From contig JAFWGI010000015.1 of the NCBI GenBank assembly GCA_017512425.1, positions 186,001 to 250,000 of the forward strand: a DNA stretch of 64,000 nucleotides, in the 5' to 3' direction. Source of the DNA: Hyphomicrobium sp. Lineage in GTDB: Bacteria > Pseudomonadota > Alphaproteobacteria > Rhizobiales > Hyphomicrobiaceae. The translations under genes were made by a program, and so were the position numbers. Within the stretch, counting starts at the first letter, position 1. Each line of letters opens with the position of its first letter. The notes below the pieces were generated by a model. That model was not told the DNA's origin, ran no database searches, and was given only the letters and a program-made list of their open reading frames with translations. Below are positions 36,854 through 44,598 of the stretch, piece by piece.

Positions 36854-36886
36854 AAAAAATGCGGACGCCGAGCCCGGCATCCGCAT
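36854..36886 (-). terminator. Rho-independent terminator after rplT
   Basis: On the minus strand ATGCGGA pairs with TCCGCAT around an inner GCC/GGC helix, followed by six T residues. It separates rpmI-rplT from pheST. Confidence 0.85.
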
Positions 36887-36923
36887 GTATGAGAGGGCCT
36901 AAACGCCGCTTGCTCGCTGCTCC

Positions 36924-36964
36924 GTCGCGGGCGGCCGGCTCCCCGGAGGGGAGTCGCCCGCGAC
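36924..36964. repeat. 41-nt covarying hairpin repeat, copy 1
   Basis: Arms GTCGCGGGCG and CGCCCGCGAC (10 bp), bulge GCCGG opposite T, inner stem CTCCCC/GGGGAG, loop GGA. The outer arm differs from the other copies but pairs perfectly. Located between pheS and rplT; preceded by a shared CTTGCTCG and GCTCC upstream patch. Confidence 0.8.
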
Positions 36965-36970
36965 AATCAA

Positions 36971-37363
36971 TTAAGCAGCCTTCTGCGCGACGTCCTTGCG
37001 CACCGGCGACGACGCAGCCGTGGCGGCCTTGTCGACGAGCGCCTTGAAGCCAACCGGATCGTTGATCGCGATGTCGGACAGCACCTTGCGATCGATGTCG
37101 ATACCGAGGTTCGAGAGGCCATTGATAAATCGGCCGTAGGTCGAACCGTGCTCGCGGACAGCAGCGTTGATGCGCTGGATCCAGAGCGCGCGGAAATTGC
37201 GCTTACGACGCTTGCGGTCGCGATAAGCATACTGCATCGATTTCTCGACAGCCTGCTTTGCGACGCGGATGGTATTCTTGCGGCGGCCATAAAAGCCCTT
37301 CGCGGCCTTCAGAACCTTCTTGTGCTTGGCGTGGGCGGTAACGCCACGTTTGACGCGTGCCAT
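36971..37363 (-). CDS. rplT: 50S ribosomal protein L20
   Basis: A 130-residue L20, needed early in 50S assembly. The canonical start [19 protein letters not shown] and the motif [20 protein letters not shown] are present. The C-terminal tail after residue 118 ([13 protein letters not shown]) is longer than in many species but usual for this order. GAGGAG precedes the ATG. It follows rpmI in the same direction. Confidence 0.97.
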   Translation of the reverse strand: MARVKRGVTAHAKHKKVLKAAKGFYGRRKNTIRVAKQAVEKSMQYAYRDRKRRKRNFRALWIQRINAAVREHGSTYGRFINGLSNLGIDIDRKVLSDIAINDPVGFKALVDKAATAASSPVRKDVAQKAA

Positions 37364-37421
37364 GAGAGGAAACTCCTCAGTGAATTAGATGTGCTTCAAG
37401 GATTGGCTGGCTCAGTGCTCC

Positions 37422-37462
37422 GCGCCTTCCGGCCGGCTCCGCGAAGCGGAGTCGGAAGGCGC
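37422..37462. repeat. 41-nt covarying hairpin repeat, copy 2
   Basis: Arms GCGCCTTCCG and CGGAAGGCGC, bulge GCCGG opposite T, inner stem CTCCGC/GCGGAG, loop GAA. Both inner and outer stems carry paired changes relative to copy 3. It lies between rpmI and rplT. Confidence 0.8.
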
Positions 37463-37474
37463 AAACAAAAGAGT

Positions 37475-37675
37475 TCAGCGCGCGTAAGGCATGTACTTCT
37501 TGACGATCTTCGCATCCGACTCGTTCAGCACGCCTGTGCCGCGCGCGGTCTGGATGAACTTCGCCGTCCGCTTGATCATGCCGTGACGCTTACCGGCCTG
37601 ACCGGCTTTGACCTTGCCGGTCGCCGTCATCTTGAAGCGCTTTTTGGCGCCGCTCTTGGTCTTCATTTTAGGCAT
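37475..37675 (-). CDS. rpmI: 50S ribosomal protein L35
   Basis: A 66-residue L35. The start at 37675 gives the canonical [20 protein letters not shown]; the remaining [12 protein letters not shown] is family-typical. No infC lies directly upstream in this window, unlike the order in many bacteria. The spacer to rplT contains a 41-nt hairpin repeat. Confidence 0.96.
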   Translation of the reverse strand: MPKMKTKSGAKKRFKMTATGKVKAGQAGKRHGMIKRTAKFIQTARGTGVLNESDAKIVKKYMPYAR

Positions 37676-37753
37676 TTTGCTTGTGTCCTTATATTCGCTC
37701 ACGGGCCGCACCGATCAAATGCTCGCGCATTTGATCTGGCCCTCCGCGGGGGC

Positions 37754-37797
37754 GGCGCTTGCGCCGGGCTGCATTGCAGCCTCGGACCGTTGGTCCG
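37754..37797. repeat. Run of three short hairpins
   Basis: GGCGC-TT-GCGCC, GGCTGC-ATT-GCAGCC and CGGACC-GTT-GGTCCG follow each other almost without gaps, 16 bases before hairpin repeat copy 3. Such a run upstream of rpmI may be an L20 or L35 leader structure or a mosaic repeat. Confidence 0.55.
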
Positions 37798-37813
37798 AAG
37801 TGCGGTGCAAACC

Positions 37814-37854
37814 GGCGCTTCCGGCCGGCTCCCCGGAGGGGAGTCGGAAGCGCC
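37814..37854. repeat. 41-nt covarying hairpin repeat, copy 3
   Basis: Arms GGCGCTTCCG and CGGAAGCGCC, bulge GCCGG opposite T, inner stem CTCCCC/GGGGAG, loop GGA, followed by the common tail CAAACAAAAGAG. Confidence 0.8.
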
Positions 37855-38126
37855 AAACAAAAGAGCCTTTGAGACAAGCCGAGCGCACGGGATAACCCGG
37901 CGACAATGGCGAGCTTCAAGGCGCTGCGTGCCCAGGCCCGTCGCCGGACCTCCTTCCTGCGAAGGGATGCTTTTTGCGAAAACCGTTTGTTTTTCAAAAG
38001 CATAACAACCGCCACGGCATGCCTCGCCGGGCGGCTGTGCGAGGGTTATACGGGGGAAATGCCAGCGAAGCAAGAGCGTCGACCTCTAACGGCTTTGCAC
38101 CCCATGAGGTCGGGGGCAGTATTCAC

Positions 38127-39797
38127 ATGATTCGATTTTGGGGAAATTGTGTGTCCGACGAACAAAAACTTACAGATCGAGTATTTCTACTAAAAAGGCA
38201 AATAGAAGCCGGCAAACTAAAATTTGCCGACCATCTATTTGCTGGCTTTGTCGAAAGCCTCAGGGCAATCAAGTTGGACGATAAGGGGCATGTTATTCCG
38301 TCGAGTGTTGATGGAAGAGTCAGGGCGACTCTGAGTGCCGTATCGTATTTCGATGAAAGGGAAAGGCAAAAGAAAGCGAATAGCCTTCTCGATATTCAGT
38401 ATGCATATTTTGAAACCCTCTCGAAAAATTTCGAAAAGTTATTCGATTTCATGAACAGGGAGAAATTGGACCCAAATCGTGTGGCGCACATTGCGTCCCG
38501 CGATAAAGAATACGTGCGCGATTTTACTAGAGCAGTTGATGGATTTCTCGATTCGATTGCTGAATTTTGGGAAAGTTGGTCCGATGTAACACGATATCAC
38601 CTTCAAGATATAGCCGGCCTTAAAGCATCATTCGGTGGCGATATATTTCCGGCGCACCAAGAGAGCATTGTTTCAACCGCGGGACTTTACGTTGACACGA
38701 TTGTTCTGCCGTGTCCGCTTTTGAAGTGCGCGCCGTTGGTTGCGCACTGGACCGAACAGAAGAAAATCTACTTCGTTGTGAAGCATGCTCTGACTTGTCT
38801 TACCTACAAAGGAGCAGCGCTTGCTGATGTCTGGCCTCCGATTGTGGCGGTGCTTCCGGAAAGCGCTCAGGATAAAGAAAACGCTTCTCGTATCTCGGAG
38901 GTTGCGGCTGCGCGTCACGCTTCGGAATTGTTTGGAAAAACGTTCTCTTCTGCCGATGATGTCGCCTCTTTTCTTACAGGTTTAAAGACTTCAGAAGAAA
39001 TTATACGAGCTCTCAGGCGAAGCGAGCTTCTTGTGTTCAACACGGAATGGACCGGCACAAAGCTTGATCAGTTGCAAAGATTTGTCAGTGAACAGTCGGG
39101 ACAGTTTTCCGGCCCGCTAGCCAATCAGAATGTTGGGATGACTGTTTTTATGCACATAGTTGGGCGAATGTCTCAAGCGGCTGCAGCTCAACTGCGATGT
39201 CAAGAAATTGGGTCAACGCCGATTATATCAGCCGAGACGTCTTGGCAGCACTATAATTGGAAAATTCGGTACGATGCTTGCGATGGGAGTTGTGTTCCCG
39301 AGCCAAACCACGTTTCGCATGTTGTGCGCGCCCTAGAAGGGGAGGTGGATAACAATCTAACGTGGCTTGGGCGAGTGCCGCATCAAAATATCATTGAAAT
39401 TAGGAAGAACGGATTGGGCGAGGAAGTCAGGGCGATTTTGGCTAACGGCTTGAGGCCGCTCTTGGATGCCAACCCGAATAACTTCCATAGAACAGCGGAT
39501 AAAGTTATTCATAATCTGGACGAGGCTTTTGTTACGCACCAAAAGGATCTGAGGGTGCTTCGAGAGAAAAAATTGCGATTGTTCGGAATTGATGTCCCTG
39601 CGTGTATTGCGGTTGGTTCAATTGCTATAGGTGCTGCTCTTACCAATAATGCCTCACTGGGTGCTTTATCGGGCGGGTTAGGAATGCTCGGGGTAGCAAA
39701 TTTAAAGGACATAAAGTCGCGATACTCAGATATCGCTAATAAACAAGACGAAATAGCGAGATCGCCGACTGGATTGTTGTTCAAACACTTAGAGTAG
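38127..39797 (+). CDS. Unrecognised 556-residue protein in an AT-rich insert
   Basis: The protein starts at ATG 38127 (MIRFWGNCVSDEQKLTDRVF). No domain is recognised. The N-terminal 200 residues are helical and charged, the middle has a beta-rich part (VDTIVLPCPLLKCAPLVAHW, then KIYFVVKHALTCL), and residues 505-535 hold hydrophobic segments (ACIAVGSIAIGAALTN, then LGALSGGLGMLGVANL) before a charged end, LLFKHLE. Base composition is clearly more AT-rich than the neighbouring ribosomal and cell-wall genes, and codon choice differs, which suggests acquisition. It is bordered by hairpin repeats and a large palindrome. A defence or mobile role is possible but unsupported. Confidence 0.7.
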   Translation: MIRFWGNCVSDEQKLTDRVFLLKRQIEAGKLKFADHLFAGFVESLRAIKLDDKGHVIPSSVDGRVRATLSAVSYFDERERQKKANSLLDIQYAYFETLSKNFEKLFDFMNREKLDPNRVAHIASRDKEYVRDFTRAVDGFLDSIAEFWESWSDVTRYHLQDIAGLKASFGGDIFPAHQESIVSTAGLYVDTIVLPCPLLKCAPLVAHWTEQKKIYFVVKHALTCLTYKGAALADVWPPIVAVLPESAQDKENASRISEVAAARHASELFGKTFSSADDVASFLTGLKTSEEIIRALRRSELLVFNTEWTGTKLDQLQRFVSEQSGQFSGPLANQNVGMTVFMHIVGRMSQAAAAQLRCQEIGSTPIISAETSWQHYNWKIRYDACDGSCVPEPNHVSHVVRALEGEVDNNLTWLGRVPHQNIIEIRKNGLGEEVRAILANGLRPLLDANPNNFHRTADKVIHNLDEAFVTHQKDLRVLREKKLRLFGIDVPACIAVGSIAIGAALTNNASLGALSGGLGMLGVANLKDIKSRYSDIANKQDEIARSPTGLLFKHLE

Positions 39798-39808
39798 CGC
39801 TTTGCTAA

Positions 39809-39913
39809 CCGCCTTCAAAAGCGATGCAGTTGCGGGCGTAGCCCGCGCGCGATGCGCGAGCGCACGCGCGGCCAGCGCTTCTCGCTGGCCAACTGCATCG
39901 CTTTTGAAGGCGG
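39809..39913. repeat. 105-nt nested palindrome after the AT-rich gene
   Basis: A perfect 24-bp inverted repeat (CCGCCTTCAAAAGC... at 39809-39832 and its complement at 39890-39913) encloses three hairpins: GCGGGC/GCCCGC, CGCGC/GCGCG with an inner TGCG/CGCA, and GGCCAGCG/CGCTGGCC. On the plus strand it is followed by GGCTGATTTTT, so it could be an elaborate terminator. Confidence 0.85.
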
Positions 39914-39967
39914 GCTGATTTTTCGTGGGCCTCGCCGAACGCACTAGCGCTGCTTGCTCGATGCTCC

Positions 39968-40008
39968 GTCGCTTCCGGCCGGCTCCCCGCAGGGGAGTCG
40001 GAAGCGAC
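39968..40008. repeat. 41-nt covarying hairpin repeat, copy 4
   Basis: Arms GTCGCTTCCG and CGGAAGCGAC, bulge GCCGG opposite T, inner stem CTCCCC/GGGGAG, loop GCA, followed by AACGAAGA. The upstream patch CTTGCTCGATGCTCC matches that of copy 1. Confidence 0.8.
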
Positions 40009-40160
40009 AACGAAGAAACTGCTCGACGAAGGAGAGTCGCCGGGCGCAACGACAGAATCTCACCAAGCGCTAACCAAGAACCTCCCCTTGTCGTGCGCGA
40101 GCGGTCGCGTAGAATTACAAAGGCGTCCCACACCCCGCGCGCACCAGAAGGGCACCGACC

Positions 40161-40511
40161 ATGCCGAAGGCACTGCATCACGCTCGACGCTGGATCGCCT
40201 GTTCCGGCCTGGTTCTTTGCGCGGCAGCCGTAGCGCCCGCGCATGCCGACGACATCGACAGCCTCAAGGGTCAGTTCACGTTCAATTGGTTCACTGAACC
40301 GGGAAGCACCAAATGTGCGGCCGTCGGCGACGAACTGCTCGCGCAATTCAAGTCCGACGCCTTCAAGTGCGATCTGACCGTCATCACGAACACGGCGTCC
40401 GGTGAACCGGCGCGCGTCTGCACCAAAGGCAGCGAGGCCGAATACATGGTTTTCGCGACCGAGAAATCCTGCGAGAGCGAGCGCTCGGCGCAAGAGTCGA
40501 ACAGCGAATAA
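40161..40511 (+). CDS. Small exported cysteine-containing protein, unknown function
   Basis: A 116-residue protein with a signal peptide (RRWIACSGLVLCAAAVAPAH-A) and a mature part starting DDIDSLKGQFTFNWF. It has conserved-looking cysteines in STKCAAVG, FKCDL, RVCTKG and KSCESE, enough for two disulfides. GAAGGG before the ATG supports the start. No family recognised; periplasmic location inferred. Confidence 0.75.
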   Translation: MPKALHHARRWIACSGLVLCAAAVAPAHADDIDSLKGQFTFNWFTEPGSTKCAAVGDELLAQFKSDAFKCDLTVITNTASGEPARVCTKGSEAEYMVFATEKSCESERSAQESNSE

Positions 40512-40549
40512 CGCGCTTCCGGCCGGCTTCTGGAAGGGCGTCGCGCGCA
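40512..40549. repeat. Degenerate hairpin repeat, copy 5
   Basis: GCGCTTCCGGCCGGCTTCTG keeps the left arm and the GCCGG bulge of the 41-nt family, but the inner stem and right arm no longer pair well. Confidence 0.5.
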
Positions 40550-40960
40550 ACAAACAAACTATCCTCCCTGCTAACCACGACGCAAAAAATCTCGCGTCCC
40601 CGCGCGCAAAGTTATCCCCCTGCCGGCAGCACATCGCATACTTGCGGCAACCGCTTTACAAAGGGCGGCGTCGAGGACGCTCGATGCGGCTGAAGCGGTG
40701 GCATTCGACTGCCTGCTGCGTAACGTGTGCTGCGGGCTTAGGGGCAATCGCCGTTCGCGGTGGGGTGAGATTCCCATTGTGCAGAGCAGCCTGCTGGTGA
40801 AAGTGGCGGCGCTCCGCCCCAACACTCGATTGTCACGGACCGGTTCCGGGTTCGCACTTTGACTACACTTTCGACGCGGCCCCGCGGCCGGTCCGTACTT
40901 TATTGCTTAGCGCAACCGACACGCCTCCGGCGCGCCGGCGCACTGCTCATGTCTTCCAAC
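40550..40960. other. Intergenic region with no supported gene
   Basis: No open frame with plausible start and composition. A GC-rich stretch at 40800-40915 includes several short inverted repeats. Nothing else is supported. Confidence 0.5.
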
Positions 40961-40992
40961 AAAAAAACACCCGGCGTTGCAGCCGGGTGTTT
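40961..40992 (-). terminator. Rho-independent terminator of the Gly/His-rich exported protein gene
   Basis: AAACACCCGGC and GCCGGGTGTTT form an 11-bp stem with a six-base loop; on the minus strand seven T residues follow the first three stem bases. Confidence 0.9.
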
Positions 40993-41020
40993 CAGTTGAG
41001 GGGGTGCTGCGTGCAGCGGT

Positions 41021-41527
41021 TTAGCCCGTGCAGTTATAATATCTTGCGCGCCAGATCGAGCGGCCGGTCTGCTGCCACTTGCGCCAGTAGTATTGGCAGC
41101 CATCGTCCCACGCCGCGTAGCCGTAGTCGTAATAGTCGTTGTAGTAGTACGGCGCGCCGTACGAATAGAAGCGCAAGCCGCCGCGGTGACGGTTGTGATG
41201 GCGTGGACCGGTCCAGTTGCCATTCCAATTGCCGTGCTTCCTGCCGCCGTTCCAGTTACCGAAGTTGCGCGGACCGTGATCACCGATCCGCGGGCCACGC
41301 GAAATCGAGCCGCCATCAAATCGCGGTGCGCGCGAGAAATTTCCGCCACCGAGATGACCGCCGCCGCGCTGGAATCCTCCGCCGCCCATACTGTGGCCGC
41401 CGCCGCCGAAGCCGGCACCGCCACCATGGCCGCCACCATGGCCGCCGCCTTCACGTGCTAGAACCGGCGGCGCGATCAGCACCGCTGCGAGTGCTGCTGC
41501 ACCACAGATTTTTGCTATAGCCTTCAT
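41021..41527 (-). CDS. Exported Gly/His/Tyr-rich protein
   Basis: A 168-residue protein starting at the ATG preceded by GAGAGAGG. Signal peptide MKAIAKICGAAALAAVLIAP is followed by a Gly/His-rich segment (GGGHGGGHGGGAGFGGGGHS), an Asn/Trp/Arg-rich middle and a Tyr-rich part (YGAPYYYNDYYDYGY), ending in DGCQYYWRKWQQTGRSIWRA and a final YYNCTG. This kind of protein is common in Hyphomicrobiales and methylotrophs. A surface or envelope role is inferred only from export and composition. Confidence 0.78.
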   Translation of the reverse strand: MKAIAKICGAAALAAVLIAPPVLAREGGGHGGGHGGGAGFGGGGHSMGGGGFQRGGGHLGGGNFSRAPRFDGGSISRGPRIGDHGPRNFGNWNGGRKHGNWNGNWTGPRHHNRHRGGLRFYSYGAPYYYNDYYDYGYAAWDDGCQYYWRKWQQTGRSIWRARYYNCTG

Positions 41528-41944
41528 TGTTGCCTCTCTCGACTGCCGTACAGTCTGTTGTGCGATTTGGCGCACACGATGCGCATCAAATCTATGGCCT
41601 TGGAAACCGACCACTGACCGGTTCGTTCCATCGGCTTCTAATGACGAATATGTAATCAACCTGACTCCGATAACAATGGCGGACCGTTCGGTGTGGAACA
41701 ATTTCGCGGCGCGTGCGTTAGAATGGGCTGCGTTGAATTGCGCTCGGGACCATCAATCGCCTTTTCGCATGGCACTGCGAACGGGCCACGGTTTAGGAAG
41801 ATTTCTCTCGCCGGAAATTTTGATCTTCGAAACCATGAGACCAGTCTCTTGGCGGCATTCATTCACGGTTCACTTACGATCTGCAAGCCTGTCGTCATCA
41901 TGCTACCCCTCGCGTACGAAAGCTTTTGGAAAGGAGACTAGCTC
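41528..41944. other. Divergent intergenic region
   Basis: Spacer between two small exported-protein genes read in opposite directions. No gene is supported; both promoters should lie here. Confidence 0.5.
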
Positions 41945-42265
41945 ATGCGTATCGCTACACTCGTTGCCGGCGCCCTCATGGCTCTCGGCATGGTCACGGT
42001 TTCTACGCCTTCGGTCGCCGCGCCTGTCGTGCCGAAGCAGTCGATTGCGGCGGACAGCAATCGTAACGTCATCGATGTCCGTCAGCGCCCCGGTCATAAT
42101 GGCTGGCGTCACCGCCGTTTCGGGGGCCCGCGTATAATCCTCGGACCGAGCTACGGTTATGGCTACGGCTACAATCGCTGCCGGCAGGTTCGCCGTTCGT
42201 GCGGATATAACTTTGGTTGGGGCTCACGCGCCTTCTACCGCTGCGTCGGCCGCCGCGGCTGCTAA
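41945..42265 (+). CDS. Small exported Arg/Gly/Tyr-rich protein
   Basis: A 106-residue protein with AAGGAG seven bases or so before the ATG and the signal peptide MRIATLVAGALMALGMVTVS (cleavage near VAA-AP). The mature part is basic (HNGWRHRRFGGPRIILG), Tyr/Gly-rich (YGYGYGYNRC) and ends with four cysteines in the last 30 residues. A terminator follows at 42297. Function unknown. Confidence 0.78.
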   Translation: MRIATLVAGALMALGMVTVSTPSVAAPVVPKQSIAADSNRNVIDVRQRPGHNGWRHRRFGGPRIILGPSYGYGYGYNRCRQVRRSCGYNFGWGSRAFYRCVGRRGC

Positions 42266-42296
42266 GCTCGTCTAGTTCTCGCTCTGCCGCAAAATG

Positions 42297-42328
42297 GCCC
42301 GCTGCACCTCGTGTGCGGCGGGCTTTTT
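42297..42328 (+). terminator. Rho-independent terminator
   Basis: GCCCGC-T-GCAC pairs with GTGC-G-GCGGGC and is followed by five T residues. It ends the small exported protein gene and insulates the mraZ operon. Confidence 0.88.
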
Positions 42329-42366
42329 CGTGCGGTGCCGACCCATCAAGAATAGTTAATAATCCA

Positions 42367-42406
42367 TTGACGACCATATTAACCCATGATATCCCATTTA
42401 TGCCCG
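42367..42406 (+). promoter_or_regulatory. Candidate mraZ promoter with MraZ-box-like repeats
   Basis: On the minus strand CGGGC, TGGGA, TGGGT and TGGTC follow one another with exactly 5-bp spacers over 42371-42406. TGGGN repeats with 5-bp spacing are the known binding pattern of MraZ. On the plus strand a TTGACG at 42367-42372 lies 17 bases from TATCCC, a possible weak -35/-10 pair. The orientation is opposite to that of the known examples I recall. Repression of its own operon by MraZ is inferred. Confidence 0.55.
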
Positions 42407-42541
42407 ACCGCACCGGGTAAGGATCCGTGGCAGGGCGCCGGGCTGGTAGAGGGCCCAGCCTTGAGCGGCCGCCACGGCCTCCCACTCTTGTTGGTTTCGT
42501 GCGACGCGCGTTCCGCGCGCCGGCCGCCCGAAACGATCACG

Positions 42542-42582
42542 TCCGCTTCCGGCCGGCTTCCCGCAGGGGAGTCGGAAGTGCC
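42542..42582. repeat. 41-nt hairpin repeat, copy 6
   Basis: Arms TCCGCTTCCG and CGGAAGTGCC pair over eight positions including one G-T wobble. The inner stem CTTCCC/GGGGAG also has one wobble. Tail CAACGAAAGA is shared. It lies in the mraZ leader. Confidence 0.7.
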
Positions 42583-42595
42583 AACGAAAGACTTC

Positions 42596-42636
42596 AGCGC
42601 TGGCGGCCGGCTCCCGGAACGGGAGTCGCCAGCGCC
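42596..42636. repeat. 41-nt covarying hairpin repeat, copy 7
   Basis: Arms AGCGCTGGCG and CGCCAGCGCC pair over nine positions; inner stem CTCCCG/CGGGAG, loop GAA. The TGG/CCA and G/C changes relative to other copies are compensated on both strands. Confidence 0.8.
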
Positions 42637-42663
42637 AACGAAGAATGAGTTTTGTGAGTGAAC

Positions 42664-42704
42664 CGGCGCTTCCGGCCGGCTCTCCGCAGGGGAGTCGGAA
42701 GCGC
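42664..42704. repeat. 41-nt covarying hairpin repeat, copy 8
   Basis: Arms GGCGCTTCCG and CGGAAGCGCC, inner stem CTCTCC/GGGGAG with one wobble, loop GCA, tail CAACAAAAGAG. It ends 22 bases before the mraZ start codon. Confidence 0.8.
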
Positions 42705-42726
42705 CAACAAAAGAGTCTTTCAGGGG

Positions 42727-43221
42727 ATGGACCGCTTTGTCTCGACATTCACAAATAAAATCGACGCCAAAGGCCGCGTATCTGTCCCAGCCTCGTTCCG
42801 CGCCGTCCTTGAACGCGACGGCTACGCGGGCGGCATCTACTGCTACCCCTCGCTCGATGCTCCAGCGCTCGATTGCGGCGGCGAAAGACTTGCGAAAAAA
42901 ATCGATGGGCTTCTCTCGGGCCTGCCGGACTATTCGGACGAGCGAGATCAGCTCTCTGTCGCGCTCTACGGCGACGTCCAGGTTCTCTCGATCGATGGCG
43001 ACGGCCGCATCGTGCTTCCTGAAAGCCTTCGCACGCACGCCGGTCTCGACGCCGCAGTCACGTTTGTCGGCCTTGGTGACAAGTTTCAAATGTGGGAACC
43101 TCAGCGCTTCGAAAAGCGCCGAGAAGAGGCCCGCAACAAAGTGCAAGTTACCCGAAAACTTTTCGGCGCGGGGAGCCGCTCGTCCGGTGACGGCGGCAGC
43201 GACGGGAGCGCACGGGAATGA
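42727..43221 (+). CDS. mraZ: Transcriptional regulator MraZ
   Basis: A 164-residue AbrB-like regulator that in other bacteria controls the division and cell-wall operon. Two SpoVT/AbrB-like halves are visible: [18 protein letters not shown] near the start and [16 protein letters not shown] in the middle. The ATG at 42727 gives the usual N-terminus [15 protein letters not shown] lies immediately before the ATG, closer than normal, so translation may depend on the hairpin-rich leader. The stop overlaps the rsmH start. Confidence 0.95.
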   Translation: MDRFVSTFTNKIDAKGRVSVPASFRAVLERDGYAGGIYCYPSLDAPALDCGGERLAKKIDGLLSGLPDYSDERDQLSVALYGDVQVLSIDGDGRIVLPESLRTHAGLDAAVTFVGLGDKFQMWEPQRFEKRREEARNKVQVTRKLFGAGSRSSGDGGSDGSARE

Positions 43222-44267
43222 GGCGGCGAGGCGCGTCGGGGGACGCTCCGCGATCCACTAAACCGGAGCGCGACCGCCACATTCCCGTGCTGCTCTCGGA
43301 AGTCATCGAGAGCCTTGCACCAGAAGATAATCAGCTCTTCATCGACGGCACGTTTGGTGCGGGCGGATACACGCGCGCTATTTTGCGAGCGGCGAACTGC
43401 CGCGTCATCGCGTTCGATCGCGATATCACTGCGGTTCGCGCGGCAGCCCCGATGCTCGCCGAATTTTCAGACCGCTTGCGGCTGATCAACAAGCCTTTTA
43501 GCGACATGGAACCGTCCGCGCGCGCCGCCGAACAGTCGGCAGCAGATCACGCCTTCGTCGATGGCGTCGTACTCGACATAGGCGTCTCGTCGATGCAACT
43601 TGACCAGGCCGAGCGCGGGTTTTCGTTTCAAGCGGACGGGCCGCTTGATATGCGGATGTCCGATGCCGGTGAAAGCGCCGCCGACTTCGTCAACACGGCC
43701 GAAGAAGAAACACTCGCGAATGTCATTTACACCTACGGCGAGGAGCATAAGTCGCGCAGCATCGCGCGTGCGATCGTCAAGGCGCGTGCTGAGAAGCCGT
43801 TCGCCCGCACGCTCGAACTGGCGGACGTCGTATCGCGCGTTTTTCATGGCCGGAAAGTCGATGGCCGCCATCCGGCGACCCGGACATTTCAAGCGCTGCG
43901 CATTTACGTCAACGACGAGCTCGGCGAACTCGCGAGCGCGTTGCACGCCGCCGAGCGCATCTTGAAGCCCGGCGGCCGTCTCGTCGTCGTGACGTTCCAC
44001 TCACTCGAAGATCGCATTGTTAAAAAATTTTTTAACGGCCGCGCGGGCAAGGAATCCAGGGGTTCCCGGCACCTGCCAGAACAATCGATAAAAAGCGAAC
44101 GACCAAGTTTCCAAATTTTTAACGGACGCCCGTTAACACCTTCTAAAGGTGAATGTGAGGTGAACCCGCGTGCCCGTTCAGCGCGTTTGCGGGCCGGTCT
44201 CCGAACTGACGCCGCGCCGTGGCCCCTCGATCTCGACGATTTGGCGGTGCCACAGCCCGAACTGTAA
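43218..44267 (+). CDS. rsmH: 16S rRNA (cytosine-1402 N4)-methyltransferase
   Basis: A 349-residue SAM-dependent methyltransferase (also called MraW) that modifies C1402 in the ribosomal P site. [16 protein letters not shown], the SAM-binding [14 protein letters not shown] and the family motif [11 protein letters not shown] are present, as is [15 protein letters not shown] near the C-terminus. The ATGA overlap with mraZ suggests coupled translation. Confidence 0.96.
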   Translation: MRRRGASGDAPRSTKPERDRHIPVLLSEVIESLAPEDNQLFIDGTFGAGGYTRAILRAANCRVIAFDRDITAVRAAAPMLAEFSDRLRLINKPFSDMEPSARAAEQSAADHAFVDGVVLDIGVSSMQLDQAERGFSFQADGPLDMRMSDAGESAADFVNTAEEETLANVIYTYGEEHKSRSIARAIVKARAEKPFARTLELADVVSRVFHGRKVDGRHPATRTFQALRIYVNDELGELASALHAAERILKPGGRLVVVTFHSLEDRIVKKFFNGRAGKESRGSRHLPEQSIKSERPSFQIFNGRPLTPSKGECEVNPRARSARLRAGLRTDAAPWPLDLDDLAVPQPEL

Positions 44268-44285
44268 TCGAGGGGATAGACCGCG

Positions 44286-44597
44286 ATGCGCTTAACAAAC
44301 ATTGCTGCATTCTGCTTCGCCGTTGCCAGCGCCTTTTTGCTCTACAGCTTGAATTACGAGACCCGCCGCCTTGAGGCGCAAATCCAGGCGCAGGAGCGTG
44401 AAAGCCAGAAAGCCAAGAGCGATATCGCCGTCCTGAAGGCCGAGCGCAGCCATCTGAGCCGCCCGGAGCGCATCGATCCCCTTGCGCGTAGTCAGGGCAT
44501 GATGCCGCCACGCGCCGATCAACTCGTTCCAGATAACGTCGCCGCCTCGGCAAAGCCTGATGCAGCTCCGCTGCGCCGCCTCGCCGAAAGCGAATAA
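44286..44597 (+). CDS. ftsL: Cell division protein FtsL
   Basis: A 103-residue bitopic protein with one membrane helix at residues 4-22 (TNIAAFCFAVASAFLLYSL) and a periplasmic coiled coil (RRLEAQIQAQERESQKAKSD). It joins FtsB and FtsQ in the divisome and activates FtsW-FtsI. Position between rsmH and ftsI is the standard one. Sequence conservation in the family is low, so the call rests on topology and place. Confidence 0.9.
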   Translation: MRLTNIAAFCFAVASAFLLYSLNYETRRLEAQIQAQERESQKAKSDIAVLKAERSHLSRPERIDPLARSQGMMPPRADQLVPDNVAASAKPDAAPLRRLAESE

Positions 44598-44598
44598 G

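Larger units (their letters stand above)
37676..38126. other. Intergenic region between rpmI and an AT-rich gene
   Basis: No supported gene. It holds a run of short hairpins (37754-37797), hairpin repeat copy 3 and presumably the rpmI promoter on one side and that of the 556-residue gene on the other. Confidence 0.6.
39798..40160. other. Intergenic region with nested palindrome and hairpin repeat copy 4
   Basis: No supported gene. A long open frame on the minus strand across 39789-40634 reads through the palindrome and repeat and antisense to an exported protein gene; it looks spurious. Confidence 0.6.

Noticed and set aside
39789-40634. A 281-residue open frame on the minus strand
   Set aside because: It reads through the nested palindrome and a hairpin repeat and is antisense to a well-supported exported protein; no family features.
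36924-42704. Dispersed repeats as a CRISPR array
   Set aside because: Copies are irregularly spaced, palindromic with varying stems and have no uniform spacers; no cas genes are present.
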